From NCBI GenBank assembly GCA_028822445.1, contig JAPKDQ010000001.1, forward strand, positions 1-64,000: a DNA stretch of 64,000 nucleotides, given 5' to 3'. Source of the DNA: Rhodospirillaceae bacterium. Its GTDB lineage: Bacteria > Pseudomonadota > Alphaproteobacteria > Rhodospirillales > Rhodospirillaceae. A program made the position numbers and the translations under genes. The notes beneath the pieces are model-generated. The model searched no databases. It was not told the origin of the DNA and worked only from the letters and a program-made list of their open reading frames with translations. Below are positions 39,533 to 49,096 of this stretch, in pieces. Numbering within the stretch: the stretch's first letter is position 1; each line of letters begins with the position of its first letter.

Positions 39533-40741
39533 ATGTCGCTAGCCGGACGCTTTGGTGTTGGTCTTGTCGCGCTTGTGCTAGTCGCGGCGGCCTGGACCAT
39601 CAATGATCGTGTGTTTTGGATTCGTTGGTTTTCCCAACCGCCCGGCGACGCGGTTTTGCTGAATTGGGAATGGTACCAGCCGGTCGATGTCATCAAAGAC
39701 GGCCCCAGCCCGCCGCTTCCTGTCGCAGGTCAAATGGATCTAACGATCGGCAAACACGCCTTGGCTCAAGCGCAAGCCTACGCGGAGGAGTTCGACAGCC
39801 TGGCATTTTTGGTGGCACGCAACGGTGCGCTTCAGCTCGAACATTATGGTGAAGGCCAAGACCGCGAGACGGTTATTGATTCTCAGTCCATGCATAAAGG
39901 CTTACTAGGCGTGGTCGTTACTGTGGCTTTAGACCAAGGTTTTATTCCATCTCTCGGTATGCCCGTGTCGACCTATATTCCCGAATGGGGCAGCGATAAG
40001 CGTCGTGACATCACCGTTGGGCATTTGTTGAAAATGACTAGTGGTTTGGCTCAGGTGGAGTATGGAACATCTGCGTTTACTCCGGGGCAACGTTTATTTT
40101 TTGGAGATGACCTCGATGGGCCTGTGCGAGATATCCCGTTGGCATTTGAGCCAGGCACGGCTTTCGATTTTAATCACGTAAACAGTCAGGCCTTGCATGC
40201 GGTCCTTACAGGCTCAACTGGACTCAGTTACGCAAAGTTCGTTCGTGAGTATTTATGGGACCCCATTGGTGCAGGCTTTGCTCAGGTTCGGCTTGATCGC
40301 GAAGGCGGTGCGGCGCGGATTTTCTGCTGTGTTCAAACTCGCCCCATGGATTGGATGCGCCTTGGTGTGATGCTCGCCAATGGTGGCCAAGTGGATGGTG
40401 CTCAGGTGATTTCAGAGAAGTGGGTTGATCGTCTAATGTCCGGGTCCGAACGCAACCCTAACTTTGGCTTACATGTTTGGCTTGGTTCACCATATAGCGG
40501 GTCCCGATTATTGAGCGAACCTAAGGACCGGCGGGCTCCTATCTCTGCAGAGTTTCTTGCGGATGACGTTATGTATGTGGAGGGGCGTGGCGGGCAGCGC
40601 CTGTATGTTGTGCCCTCTGCGGGACTGGTTGCGTATCGCGCGGGGCGAATCGATTTCGCCTGGGACGACGCTAAGATCATAAATATTCTATTGGGCGGTA
40701 TACGTCCGAATGCAGCAGTGACGGAGCAACAAGATGGTTAA
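39533..40741 (+). CDS. Membrane-anchored serine hydrolase, class C beta-lactamase fold
   Basis: This 402-residue protein has an N-terminal TM/signal anchor (about residues 7-25) and a beta-lactamase/transpeptidase-like domain. The SxxK motif is in DSQSMHKGLLG near residue 120, and a YxN-like element lies in FDFNHVNSQALHAVL near 220. Members of this fold include esterases, DD-peptidases and 6-aminohexanoate-dimer hydrolases. A GGGAGAG site precedes ATG. Its end overlaps the following racemase-like gene by 8 bases. A related gene lies at 41634-42845. Confidence 0.82.
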   Translation: MSLAGRFGVGLVALVLVAAAWTINDRVFWIRWFSQPPGDAVLLNWEWYQPVDVIKDGPSPPLPVAGQMDLTIGKHALAQAQAYAEEFDSLAFLVARNGALQLEHYGEGQDRETVIDSQSMHKGLLGVVVTVALDQGFIPSLGMPVSTYIPEWGSDKRRDITVGHLLKMTSGLAQVEYGTSAFTPGQRLFFGDDLDGPVRDIPLAFEPGTAFDFNHVNSQALHAVLTGSTGLSYAKFVREYLWDPIGAGFAQVRLDREGGAARIFCCVQTRPMDWMRLGVMLANGGQVDGAQVISEKWVDRLMSGSERNPNFGLHVWLGSPYSGSRLLSEPKDRRAPISAEFLADDVMYVEGRGGQRLYVVPSAGLVAYRAGRIDFAWDDAKIINILLGGIRPNAAVTEQQDG

Positions 40742-41504
40742 TCATTCAAGGGATTATGGCGCGCGCGGTCGTGTCGGCATTGCCGTGCCACAGGCTAATC
40801 CAACGGTGGAGCCCGAGGTGGGTGCGTTCTTGCCTGCACATACAACCGTCCTGGCGTCTCGCCTGACTAGCCAATGCGCAGAACCAAAGGAACGCTATCG
40901 GGAGTACTTCATTGGCCTTGAGAATACACTCGCTACCTATGATACCCTAAAGCTCGATGTCTGTGGCTTTGCATGTACAGCATCCACTTACTTGGTTGGC
41001 AGACAACAGGAAGATGACGAACTAAATCGGTTGTCTGACGTGAAGGGGTACCCCGTCATTTCGGCCGGCCTTTCTATTGAGCAAGCGTTGCGCGTTATGA
41101 ATGTCGAAAAGCTAGCAATCGGTGCGCCTTATCCAGAATGGTCTGTCGCTATGAGCCGGGACTACTGGGTCGGCCGCGGGTTTAACGTGGTAAACACCAC
41201 GCGCATCGCCATCGCCTCCGAGGACACCCGCGCGATATACGAACTCAGTGCGGCAGATGCGCTCGCCACGTTAGGCGCTATCGATTTTAGTGAGGCAGAT
41301 GCGATCCTGTTGACCGGCACTGGCATGCCAAGCATGGCAGCAATCGTTGCGTTGATGGAAAGCACTGGAAAGCCCGTGGTGTCGTCGAACCTGTGTTTGA
41401 CCTGGGCGATGCGCCTGGCTCTTAATTTGGACGATGGCGAGCCAGGTGATGCGCCTCGTCACCCATTGCTGAATGGATGGCAAAACCGCATTGCCGACCT
41501 TTAG
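40734..41504 (+). CDS. Asp/Glu racemase superfamily protein (maleate isomerase / arylmalonate decarboxylase type)
   Basis: This 256-residue protein begins with RGRVGIAVPQANPTVEPEV, typical of maleate cis-trans isomerase and arylmalonate decarboxylase proteins. The first active-site Cys is present at C81 (GFACTAST). The second Cys site is occupied by T194-G-T196 (ILLTGTGMPS), so a two-Cys racemase mechanism is unlikely. A one-Cys decarboxylase or isomerase, or a divergent function, is more probable. It overlaps the upstream serine hydrolase by 8 bases and is followed by another serine hydrolase 129 bases on. Confidence 0.75.
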   Translation: MVNHSRDYGARGRVGIAVPQANPTVEPEVGAFLPAHTTVLASRLTSQCAEPKERYREYFIGLENTLATYDTLKLDVCGFACTASTYLVGRQQEDDELNRLSDVKGYPVISAGLSIEQALRVMNVEKLAIGAPYPEWSVAMSRDYWVGRGFNVVNTTRIAIASEDTRAIYELSAADALATLGAIDFSEADAILLTGTGMPSMAAIVALMESTGKPVVSSNLCLTWAMRLALNLDDGEPGDAPRHPLLNGWQNRIADL

Positions 41505-41633
41505 GCTGGTAGCTTAGATGCCCGCGCCATAGGGGGTATGCCTGAGCATGCCATGGCGCTGCCTGATCCGATGTGCGCGACCCTGTAAAACAGCGTAAGA
41601 GAGACCCGGCTTGGGTCCACCAGGAGTTATCAG

Positions 41634-42845
41634 ATGAAAGCGGTAAAGTTATTTTCCTGTGCTGTGCTTGGGTTGGTCCTGGTGACAAACACTATTTACT
41701 GGCAGGACCCGTGGTTCTGGCGTCGTTATGTCATGCTGTTTGATCCGTCTCCTGAAGAAGGGCTCAAACCATTTGATGTTGTTCAAGGCGACGGTAGTTA
41801 TGTCATTCCTGTTGCGACCGCTGAGAACCGGACGGTTATACAATCTGCTATGGATGAAGTCGTAGCTTACGCCAAAGAATTTGACTCCTACGCAGTTATC
41901 GCCATCCACAATGGCGAGATTCAGCTGGAATGGTATGCAGATGGCCGCAATGCCAGCGATCTGACAGAATCTCAATCCATGCACAAAACTCTGATGGGAT
42001 TGTTCATTGGCACCGCCATTGAAGACGGCCTTATCGGGTCCGTTGATGACCCCGTCGGCCAATACATCGAAGAATGGCGCAATGATCCACGTGGTGATGT
42101 CACGCTGAAAAACCTTCTACAGATGTCATCTGGTCTCGAGCCCTATGGCTTCTCCCCTAATCCCTTTAACGGTGAAATGAAATGGCTCTATTCCGGCCAC
42201 ACTACACAGTACTTGTTGGATATGCCGTTGGCTAATTGGGAGCAGGGTACACAACACCAATACAACAATTTGAATTCCGAACTGCTTGGGTTGGTTATCG
42301 AGCGCGTTTCCGGTAAACGCTACGCCGAATACCTGGAAGAAAAACTTTGGCGCCCAATGGGCGGTGACCGGGCGCAGGTATGGACCGACCATGAAGGTGG
42401 TGCGGCGCATACGTCCTGTTGTCTAGCTGCGCCCGCGATGGATTGGGCTCGGTTCGGCATGATGCTGGTTGGCAAGGGCGAAGTGAACGGTAACCGTATT
42501 GTTTCGGAAGGCTGGATCGACGAGATGACGACGCCTGCGCCATCCGCAAACTATTATGGTTATCAAACGTGGCTTGGCTACGACGATCCTCCGTTTCCTC
42601 TAGGATCTGGCAGCACAGCACCAACGGCTTCCGAGACTTATTTGGCCCGCGATACGTTCCTCACCTGGGGCCGCGGCCAACAACATGTTTGGGTGTCACC
42701 CTCCATGGACCTCGTTGTGTTGCGGATCGGACCGGCGCTCGGGCGAAACCCCATAAGGGCCGGGTTTGATATTCCGAAAATCCCAAACATGATCGTGCGC
42801 GGCATAAGGTCGAAGGCCGTTGAAGTGGCCGCGCGTGCGAAGTAA
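41634..42845 (+). CDS. Membrane-anchored serine hydrolase, class C beta-lactamase fold (second copy)
   Basis: This 403-residue protein has an N-terminal hydrophobic anchor (about residues 5-20) and then a WQDPWFWRRY segment resembling that of the copy at 39533. The SxxK motif is in ESQSMHKTLMG near residue 117, LLQMSSGLEP follows, and the YxN element is in QHQYNNLNSELLG. The two copies share overall order and motifs, so they are paralogues flanking the racemase-like gene. AGGAG precedes ATG. It is likely a periplasmic-side esterase or amidase; the substrate is unknown. Confidence 0.82.
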   Translation: MKAVKLFSCAVLGLVLVTNTIYWQDPWFWRRYVMLFDPSPEEGLKPFDVVQGDGSYVIPVATAENRTVIQSAMDEVVAYAKEFDSYAVIAIHNGEIQLEWYADGRNASDLTESQSMHKTLMGLFIGTAIEDGLIGSVDDPVGQYIEEWRNDPRGDVTLKNLLQMSSGLEPYGFSPNPFNGEMKWLYSGHTTQYLLDMPLANWEQGTQHQYNNLNSELLGLVIERVSGKRYAEYLEEKLWRPMGGDRAQVWTDHEGGAAHTSCCLAAPAMDWARFGMMLVGKGEVNGNRIVSEGWIDEMTTPAPSANYYGYQTWLGYDDPPFPLGSGSTAPTASETYLARDTFLTWGRGQQHVWVSPSMDLVVLRIGPALGRNPIRAGFDIPKIPNMIVRGIRSKAVEVAARAK

Positions 42846-42854
42846 AGTAAAACG

Positions 42855-43877
42855 ATGAATTATGGTCCCCTCGGTCGAGCCGGCCTGTCTATTTCGCGGG
42901 TCGGCCTCGGCTGCATGAGTTTTGGCACGCCGCTATGGCGTGACTGGATTCTGGATGAAAATGAGTCTCAGCCGCTGCTTAAGATGGCATTAGACGCAGG
43001 GATTAATTTCTTTGATACGGCAAACGTCTATTCGTCGGGTGCTAGTGAGGAGGTTGTCGGTAGGTTCATCGCGGCCAATGCCAAGCGCGACGATGTCGTG
43101 ATTTCGACTAAGATGTTCTACCCCTCACGCGAAACCCCAAATCAAATGGGGCTGATGCGAAAAAATATTCTAAGCTCCATCGATGGCTCGCTTGAACGGC
43201 TTGGAACAGATTATGTCGATCTATATCAGGTTCACCGGTGGGATGATCTCACACCCATTGAAGAAACGATGGATGCTTTAAGAGAGGTTGTGCAATCCGG
43301 CAAGGTTCGGTTTGTCGGTGCGTCAAATATGCGTTGTTGGCATCTGGCCAAAGCGCAGTTGGTCGCGCAGGAGCAAGGTTGGGAAGGTTTCGCCACAATG
43401 CAGAACCACTACAATTTGCTGCATCGTGAAGATGAACGGGACCTTATCCCCTTCTGTAAAGATCAAGGCTTAGGCCTTATTCCTTGGAGTCCACTTGCCC
43501 GCGGCCGTATCGCGCGGGCTGGCAGTGAAAGCGACCAAACAACGCGCAGCGATGATGATGCGGTCGTTCAGAACCTGCTCTATGGCGCGCCCGATGATCC
43601 GGTACTTGATGATGTCTCGGCCGTTGCCACCGAGCTCGGTGTGTCTCCGGCGCAGGTTGGTCTTGCCTGGCTTGTGGCCAAAGGCGTAAACCCTATCATC
43701 GGCGCTACTAAGCCTCGGCATATCGAAGATGCGGTCGCTGCCGCTGACCTTATTCTTTCGAACGACCACGTCGCGCGCCTTCAGCGCGCATATACACCGC
43801 GCCCAATAGCTGAATTACCCTGGGATACTAATATGAACGAAGATCCGCGCCTTAAGAACCCCGAAAAGTTTGTATGA
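42855..43877 (+). CDS. Aldo/keto reductase
   Basis: This 340-residue TIM-barrel NADPH oxidoreductase carries the catalytic tetrad D54, Y59, K86 and H127 (DTANVYSSG, STKMFY, YQVHRWD). C-terminal GATKPRHIEDA is the cofactor-binding motif. It belongs to the YajO/YghZ-like group that reduces carbonyls. It starts 9 bases after the serine hydrolase stop, so it is likely in the same operon. Confidence 0.85.
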   Translation: MNYGPLGRAGLSISRVGLGCMSFGTPLWRDWILDENESQPLLKMALDAGINFFDTANVYSSGASEEVVGRFIAANAKRDDVVISTKMFYPSRETPNQMGLMRKNILSSIDGSLERLGTDYVDLYQVHRWDDLTPIEETMDALREVVQSGKVRFVGASNMRCWHLAKAQLVAQEQGWEGFATMQNHYNLLHREDERDLIPFCKDQGLGLIPWSPLARGRIARAGSESDQTTRSDDDAVVQNLLYGAPDDPVLDDVSAVATELGVSPAQVGLAWLVAKGVNPIIGATKPRHIEDAVAAADLILSNDHVARLQRAYTPRPIAELPWDTNMNEDPRLKNPEKFV

Positions 43878-43987
43878 GCGCGGCGCGTTAACCAACTATC
43901 GGTCACCAGTGTTTCGCCGTGGTGCTCGAATGGGCTTCGAATGCTCTGTTGTGATCATAACGAATTCCGTAAAGATTTGAGGACGCC

Positions 43988-44911
43988 ATGGCTCACGAAA
44001 ATACGACCCAACCCTTTGAGAAGGGCGACGTTATGGTCGCTTGCACACTCCTAAACAATGACGATGACGATCATGCGGGTGACGGCCGAATCTTTCAGTA
44101 CGACTCCGATTTAAATCTGAAGGGTGTGCTGTGGACTAAGAACACGACCCACCTCGTCAACGGTTTAAAGTTCGGCCCAGATGGCACGTTATGGGCTTTC
44201 GATCAGCATATTCATTCTGTACTGAATATTGATCCGAAAACTGGCGCTGAAACCATGGTCGAAGGTCTCGCTCCCCGGTCTTTCTCCAACGTCAATTTTA
44301 TGAATGACGGTTCACAGCTGTTCGGCGAACACCTGGATAGTGATGAAAACCTGCCCGGAACCCATGCCAAGCCTATAAATGATTCAGGCGCGATCGGTGA
44401 AGGTAAAATTTTCAAATACGATTCCAGCGGCACGCTGGTTGCTGAATATGCGCCGGAAAACCACGGCGGCATGGCGGGGTTCCTAGGTGTGACCTGCGCG
44501 TTGCTGCTGCCAGACGACCGCACACTTCTCCATATGACTGAAACGTCCAACGAGGTTCGCCGTTACGACGTGGTGGATGGCAAGCAATTATCACCACTGG
44601 CGACATACCCAGAGGGTCGCGAAGGGTTCGTATTCTTTCTATCGACAATGCCCGATGGTCGCTTGATGCTCACCCGTGGTGATCACATCGAGTTTCTTCA
44701 TCCAGAGACCGGGGTTATTGAAAAAGAAGTCCCGCAGGAAGGATTCGGTTGGGCGGTGATCTGTGGCGCTCTAGATAATATCCATGCCTACTCTGGCAAC
44801 TTCTTCTCCGGGGAAATCGCGAAGTTCAATACCGAGACGGGCGAAAAGGTGGTCAGTCAGAATCTTGGCGTGCCCCGTTCTCTTGCTGGTGTCGCCCAGT
44901 ACGCTGGATGA
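43988..44911 (+). CDS. SMP-30/gluconolactonase-like beta-propeller (copy 1)
   Basis: This 307-residue protein without a signal peptide contains repeated propeller-blade motifs (GDGRIFQYDSD, GLKFGPDGTLWAFD, GEGKIFKYDSSG, MPDGRLMLTRG). Such proteins are lactonases or strictosidine-synthase-like propellers; the metal ligands of gluconolactonase cannot be placed by eye. An acidic DDDDHAGDGR element near residue 20 is shared with the tandem neighbour. The TGAGGACGCC leader before ATG is nearly identical in the second copy, supporting a tandem duplication. Confidence 0.72.
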   Translation: MAHENTTQPFEKGDVMVACTLLNNDDDDHAGDGRIFQYDSDLNLKGVLWTKNTTHLVNGLKFGPDGTLWAFDQHIHSVLNIDPKTGAETMVEGLAPRSFSNVNFMNDGSQLFGEHLDSDENLPGTHAKPINDSGAIGEGKIFKYDSSGTLVAEYAPENHGGMAGFLGVTCALLLPDDRTLLHMTETSNEVRRYDVVDGKQLSPLATYPEGREGFVFFLSTMPDGRLMLTRGDHIEFLHPETGVIEKEVPQEGFGWAVICGALDNIHAYSGNFFSGEIAKFNTETGEKVVSQNLGVPRSLAGVAQYAG

Positions 44912-44979
44912 TGTAGGCCTTACTCACCTCAGGGTGACGTGGCCTACTAATGAAGAACGAAACAAACTTTGAGGATGCT

Positions 44980-45939
44980 ATGACAAGCGATTTGGTTAAC
45001 AATCCAGATGTTGGATCAGGCTCCTTGCAGCCTTTTTTAGCGGGTGATTTCTTGCTCGGAGCCACGCTGCTCAATAATCCCGACGATGATCATGCTGGTG
45101 ATGGCCGTATTTTTCAGTTTGGTGCTGATGGCACTCAAAAAGCAGTGCTGCACACACCGGATACCACGCACCTTGTTAAGGGATTGATGTTCGGCCCCGA
45201 CAATGTGCTGTGGGCCTTCGATACCAGTCGGCATGCAATCCTTCAGGTCGGACCTGATGGGAAGCGGCTGGCCAATCCAGAATTCCAAAAGCGGCCCTGG
45301 TCCAGTGGCTTCTTTGATAAAGCAGGCAACCTTTACCTATACGAGCACATCACCGGCACCATGGCGGATGTGCCGGAGAAGTATCACCACATGCAAAGCA
45401 CGTTGCCCGGTCAAGGCGATAAAATCGGTGATGGCAACGTCTACAAGTTCTCACCGGATGGCACGTTTTTGGAAACTTATGAGACTGAAACGTCGACCAG
45501 TTTTGCAGGTTACCTAGGGGTCACCAGCTGCACCCTTCATCCCAGTGAAAAGTATATCACCTACACCACAGAAACATCGAAGCGGATCATGCGGTACGAC
45601 ATCGTCAACAATAAGCAGATGGATGATCTGGTTCAGTTGCCAGAAGACCAACCGGAATATGTGTTTTGCCTTAATTATTGTGCGGACGGAATGCTACTGG
45701 TGACCCGTGGCCCAAAGATCGAAGTTATCGATGAAGGTGGCGATGTGGCACGTACCTACCCTCTTGAGGGCCGCGGCTGGGCGACGATCAAAGAGAGCGT
45801 TGATCAAAAGCACATTCTGGTGTCGTCCTTCTTCAAAGGTATTTTGCTGAAGATGAGCAAAGAAAGCGGTGAAGTCGTTGCTGAGATGAAGGTCGGTGCG
45901 GAACGCTCACTTGCTGGTGTTGCAGAATTTCCCGGATAA
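44980..45939 (+). CDS. SMP-30/gluconolactonase-like beta-propeller (copy 2)
   Basis: This 319-residue paralogue of the preceding gene shares DDDHAGDGRIFQF, TTHLVKGLMFGPD and VLWAFD, and the closing RSLAGVA. The frame can start 10 codons earlier at 44950, but the start at 44980 has a GAGGA site 5 bases upstream and a leader matching that of copy 1. It contains an insertion near residue 125 (ITGTMADVPEKYHHMQ) absent from copy 1. It is a likely lactonase or ligand-binding propeller. Confidence 0.72.
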   Translation: MTSDLVNNPDVGSGSLQPFLAGDFLLGATLLNNPDDDHAGDGRIFQFGADGTQKAVLHTPDTTHLVKGLMFGPDNVLWAFDTSRHAILQVGPDGKRLANPEFQKRPWSSGFFDKAGNLYLYEHITGTMADVPEKYHHMQSTLPGQGDKIGDGNVYKFSPDGTFLETYETETSTSFAGYLGVTSCTLHPSEKYITYTTETSKRIMRYDIVNNKQMDDLVQLPEDQPEYVFCLNYCADGMLLVTRGPKIEVIDEGGDVARTYPLEGRGWATIKESVDQKHILVSSFFKGILLKMSKESGEVVAEMKVGAERSLAGVAEFPG

Positions 45940-45993
45940 GTTAAGACAAGTTAAGGCCGTTTTCATTACATCGACTGGCGTAGCTTTAGTGGC

Positions 45994-46143
45994 ATGGGTG
46001 ATCACAAAGGCCTGATGCCTGGGCGTGGTGTTGGTCAGAAGGTCGCTGGTATGATGCTAGGCCCGATTGTCGAGATCATTAAAGACCGCGACCCCACATT
46101 CCTGACAGACTGGAAGTCCTGGCAAGGCGGAGGCCTTCTCTGA
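45994..46143 (+). other. Possible small gene or gene remnant
   Basis: A 49-codon frame between copy 2 of the propeller and the YaiI gene reads like real protein sequence (GDHKGLMPGRGVGQKVAG, PIVEIIKDRDPTFLTDW), with a balanced composition. There is no ribosome-binding site and a stop lies 14 codons upstream in frame. It may be the 3' end of a deleted gene. No family was recognised. Confidence 0.3.
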
Positions 46144-46156
46144 TACACCGTCTTTT

Positions 46157-46621
46157 ATGGTTGATATCTATATCGATGGTGATGCCTGCCCGGTGAAGGA
46201 CGAAATACTTCGTGTTGCCGAACGGCATGCTCTTCAAGTGCATCTTGTTAGTAATGCGTGGCTTCGCATTGATGGTGGACCAAAACTCAACAAGGTTTTA
46301 GTGCCCGATGGACCTGATGTGGCTGATGATTGGATCGCGGATCACATTAGTGCGCATGATATATGCATTACCGGCGATATTCCATTGGCCGCGCGCTGTA
46401 TCGAAAAGGGGGCGTCGGTTCTTGGCCACACCGGGAAACCCTTTACTCCTGACAGCATTGGTATGGCATTGGCCATGCGCGATCTAAAATCTCAGTTGCG
46501 TGAGGCGGGCGAACTTAAAGACCACCACGCTGGCTTCAAGAAGGCTGATCGCTCTCGGTTTCTCTCGGCATTGGAAGAAATGGTGCGGGCGGTTAAGGTT
46601 GCCTCACAAACAATAGTCTAG
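46157..46621 (+). CDS. YaiI/YqxD (UPF0178) family protein
   Basis: This 154-residue protein matches the UPF0178 family closely: DIYIDGDACPVKDEILRVAERH at the start and the VLGHTGKPFTPDSIGMALAMRDL segment near residue 95. It has a PIN-like nuclease-related fold and unknown function, with conserved Asp residues suggesting metal binding. It is a broadly conserved gene in the middle of the accessory region and 9 bases upstream of the glycosidase-like gene. Confidence 0.88.
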   Translation: MVDIYIDGDACPVKDEILRVAERHALQVHLVSNAWLRIDGGPKLNKVLVPDGPDVADDWIADHISAHDICITGDIPLAARCIEKGASVLGHTGKPFTPDSIGMALAMRDLKSQLREAGELKDHHAGFKKADRSRFLSALEEMVRAVKVASQTIV

Positions 46622-46630
46622 GGGTGCATC

Positions 46631-47683
46631 ATGAGCGGCGACGGACAACCAGGGTTTCTCTTTAATACTGGGTCAGTAGGGCGGTGCGACGACTATAAAG
46701 TCGGCGGCGCGATGATGCGCTGGAACCCGGTGCTCGATAAATTCTGTATTTGGTATTACGGCCGCAGTACGGATTTCCCGGCGGGTATGGCCCCGGCATT
46801 GGGTTCTGGCTCTGTTGCGCTCACCACATCAGAAGATGGTTTGAATTGGGAGCGTTACGACGGCCCGCTCAAAGGCGGCGCTGTCATGGCGCCGAACGCG
46901 GACCCCCGTTCGTTTGATAGCGTCCACCTTGGCACCGGTGACATCGAATGGCGCGATGGCCAATGGCGCATGTGGTATTATGGCGGTGACGAGGGCACGC
47001 CAAAGTCAACCAACCCCATCTACAGGCACCCTGGCTACAATTTACATGTTGGTCTTGCGGTGAGTGATGATGGCATTACGTGGCAACGTCGCCCGGGCAA
47101 GGCTTTTGGTGGCGCCATTGTAGGTATTGGTGAAGAAATTTACGGCGCGTTTCCCAACGTCTACCAACTGGGCAAGCGCACCATCTTGCAGGTCACTATT
47201 AAAGACAAAGACTTCAAGGGATGGATCACTCGCGTCTGGTCTTCAGAAGACCTTGAGAAATGGGATTACCTAGGCCCGCTTACCTGGAGTGATGATCCGC
47301 GCTACTACGATTCCAATGGTATTATCACACGACACGTTTTGCCTGACCCGGGGGGGGCTGGTGCGCCGTGGATGATGATCTATACGGCCGTTGATGGTCG
47401 CCCGGAAAAGAAACAGCAACGCACCATTGCCGTTGCCGTTTCCGATGATGGTTTAAGCTGGCGGCGCCAGTTCGATGGCCCTGTGTTCGTTGCGGCTGAG
47501 GCGGGAGCGTGGGACGACTACAATGTTGCTAACCCGCAACTATGTGTCCGTGGAGATGCACTTTGGATGACTTACTTTGGATTTGAAGATCCAGCTGTAC
47601 CGGGCGCTGCGGCGCTCAGGGGCATTGGTCTAGCTGTTAGTAAGGCGGGCGATCTGCGCAGTTTCGAGCGGGTCAACACTTAA
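46631..47683 (+). CDS. GH43/GH32-like five-bladed beta-propeller protein
   Basis: This 350-residue protein has at least four blade motifs of the form S(x)DGxxW: TSEDGLNWERYDGP, SDDGITWQRRPG, SSEDLEKWDYLGP and SDDGLSWRRQFDGP. This pattern marks the five-bladed propellers of glycoside hydrolase families 32/43 and related proteins. There is no signal peptide, so it is probably cytoplasmic, unusual for a polysaccharidase. An AGGGGTG site precedes ATG. It converges with the MFS gene, the stops being 3 bases apart. No catalytic residues could be assigned. Confidence 0.7.
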   Translation: MSGDGQPGFLFNTGSVGRCDDYKVGGAMMRWNPVLDKFCIWYYGRSTDFPAGMAPALGSGSVALTTSEDGLNWERYDGPLKGGAVMAPNADPRSFDSVHLGTGDIEWRDGQWRMWYYGGDEGTPKSTNPIYRHPGYNLHVGLAVSDDGITWQRRPGKAFGGAIVGIGEEIYGAFPNVYQLGKRTILQVTIKDKDFKGWITRVWSSEDLEKWDYLGPLTWSDDPRYYDSNGIITRHVLPDPGGAGAPWMMIYTAVDGRPEKKQQRTIAVAVSDDGLSWRRQFDGPVFVAAEAGAWDDYNVANPQLCVRGDALWMTYFGFEDPAVPGAAALRGIGLAVSKAGDLRSFERVNT

Positions 47684-47686
47684 GCA

Positions 47687-49060
47687 TTACTCCGCCGCGG
47701 TGGGTGTAGGTTCGGGCACAGGCGCTGGCCCGTTTGCCCAAATACGAACACCGATCGCCAGAACCAAGATCACTGCATTGCAGACGCCCATCATCAGGAA
47801 GGGTGCGCTCGGCCCCACGATGTCGACCAGTTGACCGCCCACGACTGTGGCTAACATGATTCCGATGGCACCTGACTTGTTGAACACGCCGACGACGGCT
47901 CCGCGATAGTGAGGCGGCGCTTCCTGTCCGAGCAGGGTGCCAGATGCGACCACGGTCGAGGTTTCCCCCATGCCAGTCATAATGCAGGCGAGCAATATTA
48001 TGCTACCGGGTGCAAACGGGTCGCCAACGGACCCAAGCGTAATGTAGCCCACAGATGCGATTGCAAAAGCAATGCATACGCCAGTGGTCCGGTTTACGCG
48101 GTCGCAAATAAGCCCCATGATGAAAGCCCAGGTGAGTGCAGAAACCTGAATAAGGGCAAAAAGACCACCAGCTTTTTTCATAGCCTGCCCGGCTGTCATG
48201 TCTTGGTCGACACCGGCTTGAACAAACCAAAGAGAAAAGAAGGTACCAACGACGACGAGGTCGCCACGCGCTATGAACGCGCTGGAGTAAGCGAGGGCGA
48301 TGCGCGGGTTGCGTCGCGCTTCCATCAAACCGCGCCCAAGGTTTTTCAAAACACTAGGTCGATCTTTGACTTCAGGCGGTGGTCCGCCCTTGAGTCCGAA
48401 GTGCAAAAGTATGGCCGTCACAAAACACATAGCGGTGGCGATCCAGAACGTATACTGGCCAGCTTCGATCCCGGCAAAACCCATATCTTCAAAGCGGCCC
48501 GGCATTTGCCCTAAGACGGCGCCCATAAACAACACGCCGATCCCGTTGAAGATCGAACTTGTGCCCAGCCATTTTCCGCGGCTACCTTCCTGAATGATGT
48601 CGACGAGGCATGCGCTCAGCATAACGGTGATCATGGCTGCACCGACGGCAACGAGAATGCGGAATAGAATCAATTGCTCGGTGGATTGGGCGAGTGGATA
48701 GATAAAGTAGCCTAGCCCGAGAACAATAAACCCGAGGGAAAACAAAAGACGGCGACCGGTTCGGTCTGACAGTGCGCCGATCATGCCAATCAGTAAGATC
48801 ACGACGATTTCCTGCATGGCCGCTAGATTGCCGGTGAGGCTACCTTGCTCATCGCGTGGAATTTTAAAAACCTCTTCCAACAGATAAGGCTGAACAAAGT
48901 TAACCAATGTCATCATGGCTAAGCTAGCGGCCGTTGCAAACAGCACCATACCGACATTGACGCCCGTGTAACCCGGGTTGAACCAATAGATCAGGAGGTG
49001 GAGACCGTTGCGATTGGGCGGGTGGCGCTCAGCTAACGTTTTTGCTTTGTCTTTGGCCAA
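47687..49060 (-). CDS. MFS transporter (copy 1)
   Basis: This 457-residue transporter has twelve predicted TM helices with MFS motif A-like loops (GALSDRTGRRLL after TM2, CDRVNRTTGV in the second half). It begins with TTG at 49058-49060. The NPRIALAYSSAFIARGDLVVVG segment before TM7 is nearly repeated in the transporter at 56744-58117, so the two are close paralogues of equal length. It probably imports or exports a catabolic substrate or product. It lies next to the HD-domain gene on the same strand. Confidence 0.85.
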   Translation of the reverse strand: MAKDKAKTLAERHPPNRNGLHLLIYWFNPGYTGVNVGMVLFATAASLAMMTLVNFVQPYLLEEVFKIPRDEQGSLTGNLAAMQEIVVILLIGMIGALSDRTGRRLLFSLGFIVLGLGYFIYPLAQSTEQLILFRILVAVGAAMITVMLSACLVDIIQEGSRGKWLGTSSIFNGIGVLFMGAVLGQMPGRFEDMGFAGIEAGQYTFWIATAMCFVTAILLHFGLKGGPPPEVKDRPSVLKNLGRGLMEARRNPRIALAYSSAFIARGDLVVVGTFFSLWFVQAGVDQDMTAGQAMKKAGGLFALIQVSALTWAFIMGLICDRVNRTTGVCIAFAIASVGYITLGSVGDPFAPGSIILLACIMTGMGETSTVVASGTLLGQEAPPHYRGAVVGVFNKSGAIGIMLATVVGGQLVDIVGPSAPFLMMGVCNAVILVLAIGVRIWANGPAPVPEPTPTAAE

Positions 49061-49096
49061 GGTCAGGCCCCCAGTGTTTGATAAAATTGATCAAGG

